Source: Enoplolaimus lenunculus (Eukaryota > Nematoda > Enoplea > Enoplida > Thoracostomopsidae). From it: DNA of 64,000 bases. The stretch lies in contig JASANG010000968.1 of NCBI GenBank assembly GCA_030248215.1, positions 1 through 64,000 of the forward strand, in the 5' to 3' direction. A program made the translations under genes and the position numbers. This document shows positions 35,301 to 50,300 of this stretch, in pieces. Each line of letters starts with the position of its first letter. Position 1 is the first letter of the stretch. The notes beneath the pieces are model-generated. The model did no database searches and had not been told where the DNA came from. It was given only the letters and a program-made list of their open reading frames with translations.

Positions 35301-38300
35301 GGCTTAGACTTAGGCTCAGGATTCGGCGTAGGCTTAGGTTGCGAAAAAAGACTTACCTAAGCGTAAGACTAAATTTTTGCATAAGCCTTTATCTAAGACT
35401 AAAAAGCATAAGCGTTAATCTTGTGGGAGAAAAAGTTTTAAAGCTTGTAAAAGTGATTATTATACTGAAACTTGCAATTTCAACATGGATATATTCTACA
35501 CCTAATTAAAGCGGATTTTAAATGCTGCTGGTAAGCCAGAGGGTGCACCGTACGTGTTATTCGTCATAACCACAGCTATCAATGCCACATTTATACCATG
35601 CAGTATTGTATCCGAATTTCCTTTAATAACTTAACTGCATCGAATAGTAACCGGACCAGTATAGCATGTCCCTATCTATTTTGTACGCTTTATACCTGTA
35701 GCAATATATGACAAGTAATCAATGAATGCCATTTGGTTCTTCTCATATATTGCTACAGGTATACAAAGCGTACAAAATAGATAGGGACATGCTACACTGG
35801 TCCGGTGTTGGTTAATTTTAAAAAAAGTTGCTATTTTTGCTAAATCTCGTAATTTGTTCATGGCATCATTCGCACCATTTTGAAACTAAACACCCCCCCC
35901 CGCCAACCATAAAAGCGTGTGAAAGTATCGATTTTAATGATACTCTCGACAACTGGTTTCAGATGCTCCTGGTCAACCGGAGGGCACACCGTACGTATCG
36001 AACGTTACCACCGACAGCGTCACGTTGTACTGGTCGCATCCTGATGACGACGGTGGCACTCCTATTGTACATTATCAAATCGATTGTCGAACTCCTGATG
36101 TACAGGAGTGGCGTAAAATTGCTGCAGTGCCGGAGGCGCCGTTTATTGTCACTGGCCTCTTGCCAGATACGGAATATTTATTCAGAGTGATTGCTAAGAA
36201 CAAGGTATTGGGTTCTATTTAGTAAACAAAGAGGTTTATGCACAGTATCCGTTACATTTACGGTTTGGCGTAGCGTTTAGGCTTAGAAGCTTAGCTATAC
36301 GTCTGCTATGAGCGTAGGCCTAAGTCTATGGCATATATTTTCAAATGTGTATAGCAACTATAATCAGTTAGTAGGTTTTCAAACTGACTATCTATTATAG
36401 TTGTTGAACTCAAAATTGGTAGAAGAGTAGAGCAAATTATATGCGAAAAATGTGCGGAATTTTGACCCTCGGCTTTCACTGGTTCGATAATTTATTATTA
36501 CTAAATCTGGCTATAATTTATTATTACTAAATCTGGTTATAATTTAGTATTACTAAGTCTGGCTATAATTTATTATTACTAAATCTGGCTATAATTTATC
36601 ATTACTAAATCTGGCTATAATTTAGTATTACTAAATGTGGCTATAATTTATTATTGCTAAATCTGGCTCTTGTAAGCTTTCATCCGTATTTGAAGTTAAT
36701 GCTTTGGCTTAGACTTAGGCTCCGGTTTTGGCTTAGGACAACCTTATACAAAGGCTTAGGCTGTACAGTAATAAATATTGACGCAAAATTTTAGTTTTGT
36801 TTCCTGTTGGAGAGCTAGACATGGATGGTCCCCATTTTGTATCCGCCAGTGGCAGTAACCAATATATACGTCAGGAATTGATGAGAATTATTGCACTGCA
36901 CCTACGTTGAACTTAGCTAAAAGTTTTTAACAAAACAATTAAAATTTAAGACATATTTTTTATTTTTTATTTCAGACAGCTTTTGGTGAACCTTCGGCAA
37001 CAAGTAGACCCGTGCGAACGCTGCTCAATGGAAAACAGCCTAAATTTGTTGCTCAACTGCCTGCTGTTACAAGCATAAAGGATGATGATACGGTAAGCAT
37101 TCTTGGTATATAGAAAGAAATTTTGCTGGGAAACTTAAAATTTCAGTAGTAAAATTTTTTTGTATTTTTGAAACGTGTTGGTCACAGTAATTAAATTTCT
37201 ATTAATAGGGGGGGGAGATATTGGCTGGGTTTCTGAAATCTTACATTAGTATTTATTGGCTGGATTTCTGAAACCCTACTTAAGTATAATTTGGTACTAA
37301 ATACGTGCTAAGTAATTACTTAGCCATTTTGTCGTTTTTAAAAGCATACTTAAGTTAAGCAAATAGTTAAGTCGCTGACAATATCTGATGGATTACAAAT
37401 TAACCGCACAGGTGTGCTAACAGGTTTAGCTGTTATTGTAAACTCGTAGTGCCTTTTTAATTACAGCAAAACTGTTACTTTTTCGTAATGACAGTCACTC
37501 ACATTTGGCATGTACCTGTTTTGTTCCAGAAGTTAAGTAGGAATTTACTTAAGTTATTGACTTAAGTAATTACATAAGCATAGCTTAAGTAAATACTTAA
37601 GTAACATTTCAGAAAACCAGCCATTAACTTATACTTTAGTAATTACTTTAGTCGCCCGCTTAAGTGAGTACTAAACTTTTTGAGAAAAAGCCGAAACCGC
37701 CAAATATGAGCCATTGTCATACATAACAAGAAAACAAAGCTTTGCTTTATCGGAGGCATCATGACTCTGCAATTTTAATTAGACGGAGGTTGAATTGTTG
37801 ATCTGTAATAAATCAAATTTCGTCAGTAACTTAAGTGTTTACTTAACTTTAAGTAGGGTTTAAAAACGACAAAATCGTTAAGTAATTGCTTAACACATAC
37901 TTGACTCCAAAGTCGTACTTAAGTAGGGTTTCAGAAACGCAACCTAGATTTTACAGATAATTGTTGAAATCAGCGATATCTACATTTTAATTTTAATTAT
38001 GAGTGTGTTTTCGCATTTGACTCAGCAGCAATGGGCATATCGCAGAATTTACATTTGAAAGGGATCCGGGAGGCGGGGTGGGTCGGTTTTCTAAGTCAAA
38101 TCCCCTTTGTGTTTCTTCCAAAAGAGTTTGTAGATACTTTTTTGTTTATGGCCCACAACGAAACTTTCATTAAACGTAGTGTCTTGTCAAAATCCTGGCT
38201 TCGCCCATGGCGGTGTTTTTAGCTTGCACAGAAATGAATTAAAATCATTAAAACTGCCACGCGTCATCAGATACTGTTTCAGTTTATACCGCAAGAAACC

Positions 38301-41300
38301 ACCCTATCAAATTTTTGGTGTTAATGGTTAGAACAGGGCCGTAAAAGTAGTATAAGTATATTAATACTAAGCCTGAGCCTAACTCTATGCCTAAGCCTCA
38401 ACGTAAAAATAAGCTTATACCTAAGCCTAAAGCGTAAGCCTAAGCAAAAAAGTATCTAAAGCTTAGCTTACACCATTGCAGGTCCACAGGAAATCGTTCC
38501 ATCGCTGATCTTTACATGGGCCGAAATTTTATACAACGTAATCTGTGTCTGTCCAAAATTTATAACTGCACCCGTTGCAGTATCCTTAGGTTAACACAGA
38601 AATGAATTTTTTTTCAGCTACAACTAACGGTCACAGCGACTGGCGTCCCACAGCCGAATTTCAACTGGACCCAAGACGATCGCCAACTGAGTCCCGACGG
38701 TTCAACTGGCATCGAAACAATTTCAATTGATTCAAGAACGATGACGTCGACTTTAACTTTGAACAAATTTAAATTTGCAAATCAAACCCAAATTAAATGC
38801 GCGTGCCACGTTGACAATCAGTTCGGCCATGCGTCTACGGATACGCTGGTAATCAATGAACACGCCAAGATGCCGTCGGACGCAGGAACTGAAAGGTGAT
38901 TTATTTACGCTAAACGTGTCCCCCATTCAAAGCGTATACTGTGAGCAACTAAATACAAACTGTGTACATTCAAACGCGTATATGAAGTGTAATATGTTTA
39001 TAAGACGTGAGAGTCCACTTGAGCAGCATCGTCAAACTCTTACAGTTGAGTAGTGATGATAAACGTGTTCCACCAGAAGGACGGCGATTCGAACCCTGGC
39101 TTGAAATTAAATTTTCAGATAAAATTTAATTTTGTGACAATGGATCAAATTAAAATTCGGCCACCGAGTACCATTTTTGTGGTCTACAAAATTTGAATAT
39201 TTCCAGCTTTGTCTACAAAAATCGGTTCCTCCTACGATCACTTATCAACTCGAACTGTTCGGACAGCGGGCTGTGCCGTTACTAAGTTTAATTCAACTTA
39301 GCCTAAAAAAGTTTGCGAACATTTTGTGAATTCAAAATTTTAAACTTTTTACGCTTTTAGCATGCTTCAAACGTATTATGATCCGAATCAGAAATTTATG
39401 TACCATTCGGCAGTGTTTCATTTCGGTTACTGATAAAGCTAAAACCGAGCCAACAAATGTCGCTTGAAATAAAAAAATTTATTCATCAAGTTCGTATTAC
39501 ATACACAGGTGCAGGGCAGAAGATCACCCCCTATAAACTCGCTTTAATATTTTAGTTTGACGAAAAAATTTTCTCGCTCGCTCGCTCGCAAAAAAAGTTT
39601 TAAATGAAGGCATATCCAACCGAAGTATATAATTTTGTCCGGTTTTGACGCCAAAGTCAACCACGACGTCTGTGGTTAAAGCGGTCGTAAACAGACGATG
39701 AAACGGTGTTTTAGGCTTCCTTCATCGCCAGTACCGGTGAAAAAAGGCCCTCGTCAGCCACAAGTTGTGCTGCCGCTTGCAGACGTTGTACAACAAGTTG
39801 GTCAAGCGGTCAAGTTAACCGTTCAAATGAGCGCTCAGCCTAGCGGTAGAATTTCGTGGTACAAAGATGGAAAAGCGTTAAAAGCTACAGGTAAATGGCT
39901 ATGCTTGAACTGTGGAAGCCGCATTCTCAACGGCGTACAGCAGCAATCTCGAGTTAGTAATAGGTTTTTAAACAAACGATCACTGATCGCTGCTCGTCTG
40001 AAATTGTACCATCGAAATATCTTTTGGTTCTTTAGTTACAAGACCTATCACCAACTAGTAATATTGTTACGGCTGCGACGAAATGTGTCTTTGACAATAT
40101 AAGATATTTGGGTAATAAACGAAAGCTAACGTTTTTTCAGAGTCGTATTCAAACGAACTGAGTTCAAAACAGTAACCGTTAACTCGCTCTGAGTTGATTT
40201 AATTCCGAGTGAGTTGATGAATTAACTCAGAATGAGTTCATTTAGATCAGACTTCTGAGTCCTGAAAGACGTAGTTCAGAGCTCAGCCTTCTGATTGGAT
40301 TCAACTCATTCTGAATTAAAATCAACTCACTGGAATTTACTGCGTGGCGACCTCCAGGCCAGAATTCGAAAAGGTGTAGAAGTGTGAACCTGTGGGGAGA
40401 AAAAATATTAAATAACCTGCTGCGGATGCAAATTTTTTAAGTTTTAGCTATGTAATTCTAGTAGTGAACTATTTTTGCAAACGTAGGAAGAGTAGCTGAT
40501 TCACCAACTTGGACTTACCGGCCAGCGTTCATAATTGCAACTGAAAGCCGACGCTGGCGTTTTTGTGGATGAGAAGAGGACTCGCAAGATGATGCCACCC
40601 CATGGGATTAAAATTAAGAAACCAGTTTCTCTCAATTTTGAAACTTTTAGCTTCAAAAGTATTAGCTAAGTAATTTTGCACGCCCCTCGCGTATCCAGTT
40701 ACAATTTCAATTTATTTTTTTACAAATTTTAGGTCGATTTGAAATGTTATCAAATACTCATTCGTTATATCGCCTTGTTATTCATCAATCAGCAACATCT
40801 GATTCTGGAACGTACACAGTCGTTTGCACAAACGCACATGGAACTGCAGAATCGCAGTGTTCAGTGTGTGTTGTTGGTATGTGGTTGTTATTTTGCAATT
40901 TAAAATGAATAGGGTAAACTTAATTTTTCAATACTAATTCGAATCTGCTTATGTCCCATAAACTTTTACTCCATTAAACATCTTCTGGAAGGGGGGCAGA
41001 GCAAAGTTCTGAGGGCGCAGTAATGTATTAAAGGATATGAAAAGATCAAAGATACAATGCCGACGCCAAAAAAACGACAAAATTATTAGTTTTTAAACAT
41101 AAAACTGATAAACGCTATAGGAACGACTTTTCTGTCGTTACCTGAGAAAAGTAACTTGTCCTGGGTGAACACTCCCTCCGTGGTGTCTGTTTTGGATTTA
41201 ACAATCAAACATTTTTTTACCATTAACAGAACAAAACATTTTGAAACGTTTTAAATTGGAACGTTTCGTCAATCTGCGCTCGCTAACAGATTTATTGGCC

Positions 41301-44300
41301 AATGTATAGAACAGCACCGTAACAGTAGTATTAGCATATTCGTTAGCCTAAAGCCTAAACATAAACAAAAAATTAGTGGTAAACATATGCTTCACTTCAT
41401 TACAGTCTGCAGGAAAACGTTCCGCTCCTGATCTTTGCATGGGCCGGTATTCTTATAAATATGATTTATGATTCACTGTTCAGATATGGCAATTGCACTG
41501 CAATTTATACCTAAATTGGTGAATGTGCCTCGGTGTCTTTGCTATATTGACTATTATTACTATTACACATTTTTTTAATTTTGATTAATTTTTTTTATGT
41601 TTTTTTTTGTAGGAAGGAAAGAAAAAACACCGTCAGCACCAGAATTCGTTCATGGTCTCAATGATACAACGTTTGCTTTGCCTGGTGACAGCGTGGTACT
41701 TAGTTGCGAAGCTACAGGATATCCGGTTCCGGAAATAACCTGGATGCGAAATGATAAATTAATCACCGTTTCCGAATCGAACAATCGTTATCAGGTACAA
41801 TTTGCATTATATCTATAGCTGGAACGCCCCACATACATACTTTTGGCATCGTTCAAGCTGATTTTATATAGGTATACACAGTAAAACTTTAAATAAAGTT
41901 TTGTTAACATAGTTCTAAACAGAAGATTATGTCATTTTATGTACGCGTTCTTCAGCATGAAGATGTTTCATTGCGTTGTGACATTTGCGCGAAATATGTT
42001 GGCATCAGTTGCAAATATGGCAACAAAGTTGCCTAGTTTTAATTAAATAGCACAATTTCAAAAATATGAACAAATCGTCTAACAAAGACAATAAGCAAAT
42101 GATTATCAAACTAAATAATCAAACAAAAATGATTTCTATATTATAAAGTCAGAATTTTAAATTTAGCAAAAATGTTTTTAAATTTAAGTGTGAATTTTTG
42201 CATGAACTTTCGAGTAAAGTTTGTTAGCAATGTAACCAATTGTTTTTTAGGTTATCAAGTCGAACGAAGGATCGATCTCATTAACCATTCAAAGTTACGA
42301 TGCTACACTGTCTGGCGAATACAAATGTTTAGCAACCAACTCAATTGGCGAAGCACAAACGATAACCGCTGTTATCAGTAAGCAATTATTTTTTATATTC
42401 TTAAATTAATTTTGTGTAATAATTTTTTAATTGTTTTAATATAATTTTATTAAGATTTTATTATTTGTGATATTTTTCATTAAAAATACACCTAAGTTGT
42501 GGTTGGTTACAAAAAATATTTTACTGGCAATTGCAAACATTGGAATATATCCCGAGCAATCTTCGCAATCTTAAAGCCATGTTCACACGTGCAAGTTTTT
42601 ACTGCGAGTACTTGCAGCTGCAACTTGCACTTGCAAGTCTTGTCCAAAATCCCGTTCGAAAAACTTATTTCTGAATAATTATGCAAGTTCACTTAATTTA
42701 TTGTAGTCGGTTTCTCGTTTGTTGATGAAAAAATGCAAGTTCTGCGTGCAATTTGCAGCTGTCCGTTCTCGCAGCAAAAACTACTTGCACGTGTTAATAG
42801 GGCTTAAGACTGAAAATGAAAATGATCCTAAATCTATTTGAACGCTAGATTTAAAGCTTTAACACTTATGTGTAGTAGTTCAGACACGTATTTTACATCA
42901 TAGGGTATATAGACGGTGTATAAGGCTTAATCTTAGGATTACACTAATTATAATGTTTAAATTTATTCGAAGGCTTTAATTGAATACTGTTGGGCGATAA
43001 GTTGTCGGACGACGAATTGTCGTAGATTCATATACCTCTCAGAAAATTGGAGGGATTAAAAACAAGAAACACCGTATCCACAAAGATACAACGACGATTT
43101 GTTTAGTAGAGGGATAGGGAGATTCATAAAGGAAGAAAAATTAATTTCTTTCCGCTCTCTGTAGTTGCGGAATCGGCTGAGATTCTTCAATGAAATGATC
43201 AGAAACATTGTCATTGGTTAAGTAATAAAGCCACGAAATGAAATTGCGGAGCTATGTCATTATTATTTTGTTGTAAACAAATTTAACTAATCAACGTTGT
43301 TGCAGATTTGCAACCCTAAAATATTCCTCACAAACATTTTAAGAATGTGTTCTAATTTGTATATATATGATGTATCTTGTTTATAAATAAAACAATCGTT
43401 GCAACAGCTGGAACGCTGGTCAAAATATGTATGTAGGGCATTCTAGCCTTTAATAATGTAGATGTTTCTAGATATAAACGTTTGCCTTGAAATTTGGTGT
43501 ATTTTAGCTAAAGAAACAACTGAAAAAAGTTGTACATCAACAAAACACATCGACGCTCCAGAGATGCAAAATGACGCTATCCCACAAGAAATGACTGACA
43601 GCGGCATAGAAGAGCACGTGCTTGACGAACCGATTTCAACTCCAGAAACATCACAGGCTCTGCATACCACCGAAGGTACGCAGAGTCACGCCAACGGCCA
43701 CTGGCGGATCTAAGAGGCGCACTACCCAGACCATCCGCGCGCGGCCGTAGCTAAGGGGAGGGCCAGGGGGGCTCAGCCCCTCTGGAACATTTTGGGCTCC
43801 TCCTAGAAAGTTTTCAACCTTGCTTGTAACTCATTGAATAACCTTGAATGCTCCCTCCTGGAAAATTTCAAGCGCCACCCCCCCCCAGCAAGGTGAGCTG
43901 GCTACGGGCCTGCATCCACGTCCAGCTGAAATTAAAGCCAAAATTTTGTATTAAGATTTCACTGTTGAAACTGTGTTTAGCTTTTAGCTCGCTTCGCTCG
44001 TGAACTTTTTTCAGTCGTATATTTCGCGTGATAAATTTTGTGGTGTCGCGCTGATCCGCAAAATTTCTGGATGCGTCCCTTCCCACAACCACGAATTGTG
44101 GCAACAGATTTGTTTCTTGGGTAACGCATGTACTTATCCAGGTTTCAGTGAACACCAAATTTTGAAACTGTTCATGAAAAATGAAACTCCCTTATCGTAT
44201 TTTATTTTTTCCGGGGGATATGCTAAATTTTGCTAAAATTTTAAAAATACTAAATTTCAATTTAGACCAAGCTATAGCAGTAGTCACAAAGTCTACGTGC

Positions 44301-47300
44301 CAAGACGTAAAGTCAGATAAATACCGACTCCAGTCTGGTGACAAATACGAGGACTCGGTGAGCCAAGTGGATACACTTGTACCTGAGAGTTTGCAAGAAA
44401 TACGTGAACCTGTAGTGACACCAGAAGCAAAATCGTCTCAAAGTCAAACAGATGTTGTCGCCACTTTAGTGAGTTTGAACATTTTATTTTTTTTATAAAT
44501 GTAAATATGAGAGTTTTAAAATATAAAGCCCTGTTCACACGTGCAAGTTTTTGCTGCGAAAACATGCAGCTGTCACTTTCACTTGCAAGTTTTGTCCAAA
44601 ATCCCATTGGAAGCACTTGCAGCTGCAAATAATTCATTAAAAATCATAGCTTTGAATTTAGTTCACAAGTGTGAACAACCATGCAAGTTCAATGAATTTA
44701 TTGCAGCCATTTTCTCATTGGCTGATGAAAAAATGCAAGTTCTGCATGCAATTTGCAGCTGAAAGTTCTCGCAGCAAAAATTTGAACTTGTGAATAGGGC
44801 TTAAAACGAAAAAAATATTTTTGATTATTGACAAACATGTAAAATTACTAACTAAAAATACTTTGAAAAATAATTTTTTGTCGTTTCAGATCCCAGGACA
44901 AAGTTTACTTAATATGTACGCTGGGCCTTTCCACTAACAGTCAACATCCAGCAATATATAATGAAGTATTGTTGTTTTTTAGCCTCCAAAAGCGCCGAAA
45001 AAAGGCTTCGCTCCATCGTTTGTGTTTGGTCTGGAAGATTTGTCAATCAAAGAAGGCGGAAGTATTTCACTCGCTGGCCGCACGAAACATTCCCGTAGAC
45101 GTAAGCATTGTTTACATTTTTACCTCGTAACTATTAGCCAAATTAATACTCACGTAGTACTTTTGGTCTTTATATTTTCAAGTGTTGTTGCCGCCTCGAT
45201 GAACTAGCGTTTTCCTTATTTTACTTATCACTTTTGTTATGTTTCAGTTGGCAATTTGCTAAATTGCAATTTATACTCTAAGTTCTATTTTTTGCACCAA
45301 GTTTTAATAGTTATAGTGACTACTTTTCTACTATAAAGTTGGACCCGTAGTCAGATAGAGGCCGCCCCTAGAAAAATTTCAACATTGCTTGTAAGTCATC
45401 CTTGTATGCCTGTCCTGAAATAATTTTTATCCCTTCCCCGTAGCAAGGTGAGTTGACTACGGTCTTGTAAAAGTGATTCTGTTCAAAGAACGGAGTATAA
45501 AGCTAAACACTTAAAATCATTTTTTGAATCTCTCATTTTGACAAGCTTGACCCAAACTTTACCATTCTGAGCTGAGCTCAACAAGTAGCACCGCGTTTAG
45601 CTCTAGACATGGGGGTAACAGTGGTTGTTCTAGATTTTAGATCGCCATCATCGTGAACGACAAATTGCCGAAGTCCACTCATCCGCTGCTGCACAATCAT
45701 CAAAAAATAAAAGTATGTCACATTTCTAAATGTTAAATATCCTAAGCCAAATCCCTATTCCAAGCTTTCTGTTTAAATTATATATATAAATGCATACATA
45801 AGTACATACATACATATATATTTATACGCACATATATATGTACATATATATGTATATATATGTATTTATATATGTATATATGTATATACACATATACATA
45901 TATACATATATATTTATTTATATATATATTTATTTATATATACATACATATATACATTTATATTTATAAAATTTATGTGCTTTGGCTCATAATAATAGTA
46001 TAATTGTAAATTGCTAATGTATATACGAAAATCGAAATGATTTGCAAATTTTGCCTCGCTTTATTGCAACATATTAATTGTATTTATGTTATATGTTTAG
46101 ATGTCGAAGAAATCAGGCGAATAATTACAGCGCGGAATCAAAACACTTGTTTGCCAAAATTTGTCATTCGACCGCGGAATAAAAAAATGATCGAAGAAGG
46201 CAAATCGCTTCGTTTGAAAACGGCAATTTCTGCTAATCCACCGCCACAGGTTAGTGCTTTAGTTTAGCTCGTGTAAAGATCAGGGGCGGAACGTTTTTAT
46301 GTGGGACTGCAATAGAGTAAGCTTAAGCGTTAGACTAATTTTTTGCATGGCTTAGGCTTAGGAATATGCTTATTCTTACGCTAGGCTTTAGGCATAGGCT
46401 AAGGATTAGTTTGAATAAGTCTTAATGGCATAAAACGATGCATAAACAACGTTAGGTTGAGTTGTAGATCAAAATGGTAAAATTTATATTTTGGCCACGA
46501 TTGAAACTGCAAAAAGAGAACCGAACCAAATAGATTTTGGATCATTTTGTGAATAGCATATTAGTGATATGGCTAAATTGCTGCCGTGGCTACGATATAT
46601 AGGTATGGCTGGTAGTCAAAGTGACTGCAATATTTTGCTACAGTAGTAATATCTTGAAAATTATAGTTTATAACGTATTTATGTTGTGTTTGCGAATATT
46701 CGTGGCACAATACTTGTACAGCGTTTTCCGGCGACACACGACACCGGAAGTCGAAATTATTTACAAATTAATGCGCTGTGCCATGTGTCAATACACGTGC
46801 GTTGAAGGATGACTCCGGACGTTGAAGGACGGCGCCCGCCAAATGTAATCCAAAGCAGAGCGCCACTCTTACTTTGTTTTTTTCGGCAACATGAAGAAAA
46901 TACACAATAATTAGTTGAAACAATGCCCAAACTACGTATGATTGACGTTCTAGCGTTATTAATACTTTATTAATAACGATAGCTGCCTCCTTAACGCAAG
47001 GTTGCACTAAGAAGTGTACTTTCAAAGCTTAAGTATGTTTTGAAGTTTCGAAATGAACTTTATTTGGTCTGGAGTCATTTATGTACCACAATTATATGGA
47101 TAATTGACATTTATGGACTCTAATTAGGGTTTGGGGACTTTATCCACTTGCTGACTCTTATTAGAGATACGGACTCCTATTGATTGGCACTCAAAATGGA
47201 GACGTGCTATTATTCGGGTCCCTAGAGTTTGTGTTTCAGGTCACATGGGATCGAAACGGAACATTGCTTGAAACCGGAAGTAAATACAGCATTTATAACG

Positions 47301-50300
47301 ACGGCGATTTTTACTACTTAGAAATTCATAACGTCACCGATGCAGACGATGCGTTCTACAATTGCAGTGCACTTAACGCTGAAGGTCTTGTAATCGCCGC
47401 GTCTGAAATTAGCGTTATGCGTAAGTTGAAAACCGTTTTAAACCCCCGTTTCCGACGCGAATATTGTATATTTTCTTGCAAATCTTCAATTTCAAGCTAA
47501 GATTCGAAGATTCGATTCCTAAGAATTCTTGGATGCGAGGCATTTATCCATACCGCTGGGCTATAAATGCTACACGGCGGATCCGTAATGAACTCTTGTT
47601 CACTCCTTGTATAATGATTATGTCTCGTACACAGTTTGTGTTTAGTTTTTTCATAGTGTACTCTATTCGGGAAAGCGATGATAGAATATACAAATTTTGA
47701 AATCAGAGCCCGTATTCTCAAATGTGTTTAGCACCTATTACCAGTCGGTGAAAGGCCTTGCAACTTTCGAACCGGCGAATAGTGACGTTTGAAATTCAGC
47801 ACATTCATTGCTTTCGATTTTCTCTGTTACTGTGCAAATTCTGCGACCTGTAGTTGCATCATTTCTTCAGTTTGAAAACCAATTTGTTAACTGATGATAG
47901 GTGCTACATGCATTTGAGAATATGGGCCCAGATCAAAGGGCAACTGCAGAAAACTTTCAACTCAAAACTTTTAAATTGTACGAAAATTCAATCAAATTTT
48001 TAAGGTGTACAAAAGTTTGAAGATGTAAGCGTAACGCTATTTACTATCCAACCAATTAATCTGGGGTAAACGCTGTTCGAATTTTGGTGGACATGACGCA
48101 TGACCCCCCCAGCGTGTTTTGAGCAAACTCTCAATGTTTAGACAGAATATGCAAGAGAACTTGATTTATTGTACAGAAATTGTATCTTATAGCTTTTCTA
48201 TTTTCAGTTACGCTTTTGATAAAAATCTAAAAATGTTAACAACTGACATTTTAAGCAAAAACAACATTTCTTAATATGAGTCGGTTTTAGCTCAATTATA
48301 ATTTAAGAATAAAGTTTGAGTTTTAGTGAAAAAATACTTCATAAAATAAATATGCTAAAATGTTTGTTGGTTTCAGCTCGGCCTGGCGTTCAGCGAATTT
48401 GCAAACAGCCAACGTTCATCGAAGTACTTCCTGGACGACTTGAAGTTGCAATTGGTGAAGCGCTTGTGGTCGAGTGTAGTGTATCCGCGTTTCCAGTGCC
48501 AGCGATAACATGGTAAAAGTTTCAAAATTTAGCAAAACTTATTATTGAATTTAAAAATTCAACAAATCAATTTGACTCAGTCATGCATATTGTCAGTTGG
48601 CCCCATAACAACCAATCATCAGTTAGCTATAGGTTTTCAAACGATCGAACCAGCTGTATATTAATGTACAAAATGGATCAAATATACTGTCAAAAAATAT
48701 CTCGATTTTAAGTAAATTTTTCAAGAAAGCATACAACAACAATAAAGTATAAAGTTTCACTTTTTAAAAATTGACAAATTGCTAAGCATTTGCGAACGCA
48801 ATTTCAAAAAAAAACTATTTTAGTTGTTTTGTCAGTGCTGATTTTACAAGTTTTAAATTTTACGAACAGGCAATGTTTTATTAATATTTGAGACCGCACC
48901 CTTTAAAGTTCGCGCCCGGCTTGCTTGCCTGTCCATTCGTACTCAGCGCGGCAGAGCCAGCATTTGATTTCGGTAAAGGTATAACCAGGGCCAGAGCAGC
49001 CACACCCCATTTGAGGGGGCCCCACCCCTAAAGGGGCCCCCACCTTAACCGGTTGAAACAAAAACCGCTTTAGTTTTACAATGCGTCTGGCTTCTCGCTC
49101 GCTTCGCGCGCGAGTTTCGGGACCCCCACCTTGGATATGGGGGAGACACCACCCCTGCCTGCTCCGGCACTGGGTATAACCAGATGTAGTAAAAAGAAAC
49201 ATTACCTCAAGAATCTAGAAGGTTATTCTAAGCACATTTAAAGCAGTATTTTTCTTGTCTATCCTTAAATTTCGGTTTGAGATATATCTGTCGTCTTTAT
49301 GCGTCCCCAACGTCCCGGTATGGACTTTTTTTGATGGGTTTTGTTTTTACAGGTGCTGCGATAAACGACCGGTGATTCCGGGACCAGAGTTACAATTCTA
49401 ACCACATTTAAAACATCATTTTTCTCGTCTATCCTGAAATTTCGGTTTGAGATATATCTGTCGTCTCTATGCGTCCCCAACGTCCCGGTATGGACTTTTT
49501 TTGATGGGTTTTGTTTTTACAGGTACTGTGATAAACGACCGGTGATTCCGGGACCAGAGTTACAATTCTAACCACATTTAAAACATCATTTTTCTCGTCT
49601 ATCCTGAAATTGCGGTTTGAGATATATCTGTCGTCTCTATGCGTCCCCAACGTCCCGGTATGGACTTTTTTTGATGGGTTTTGTTTTTACAGGTACTGTG
49701 ATAAACGACCGGTGATTCCGGGACCAGAGTTACAATTCTAACCACATTTAAAACATCATTTTTCTCGTCTATCCTGAAATTTCGGTTTGAGATATATCTG
49801 TCGTCTTTATGCGTCCCCAACGTCCCGGTATTGACTTTTTTTGATGGGTTTTGTTTTTACAGGTGCTGCGATAAACGACCGGTGATTCCGGGACCAGAGT
49901 TACAATTCTAACCACATTTAAAACATCATTTTTCTCGTCTATCCTGAAATTTCGGTTTGAGATATATCTGTCGTCTCTATGCGTCCCCAACGTCCCGGTA
50001 TGGACTTTTTTTGATGGGTTTTGTTTTTACAGGTACTGTGATAAACGACCGGTGATTCCGGGACCAGAGTTACAATTCTAACCACATTTAAAACATCATT
50101 TTTCTCGTCTATCCTGAAATTGCGGTTTGAGATATATCTGTCGTCTCTATGCGTCCCCAACGTCCCGGTATGGACTTTTTTTGATGGGTTTTGTTTTTAC
50201 AGGTGCTGCGATAAACGACCGGTGATTCCGGGACCAGAGTTACAATTCTAACCACATTTAAAACATCATTTTTCTCGTCTATCCTGAAATTTCGGTTTGA

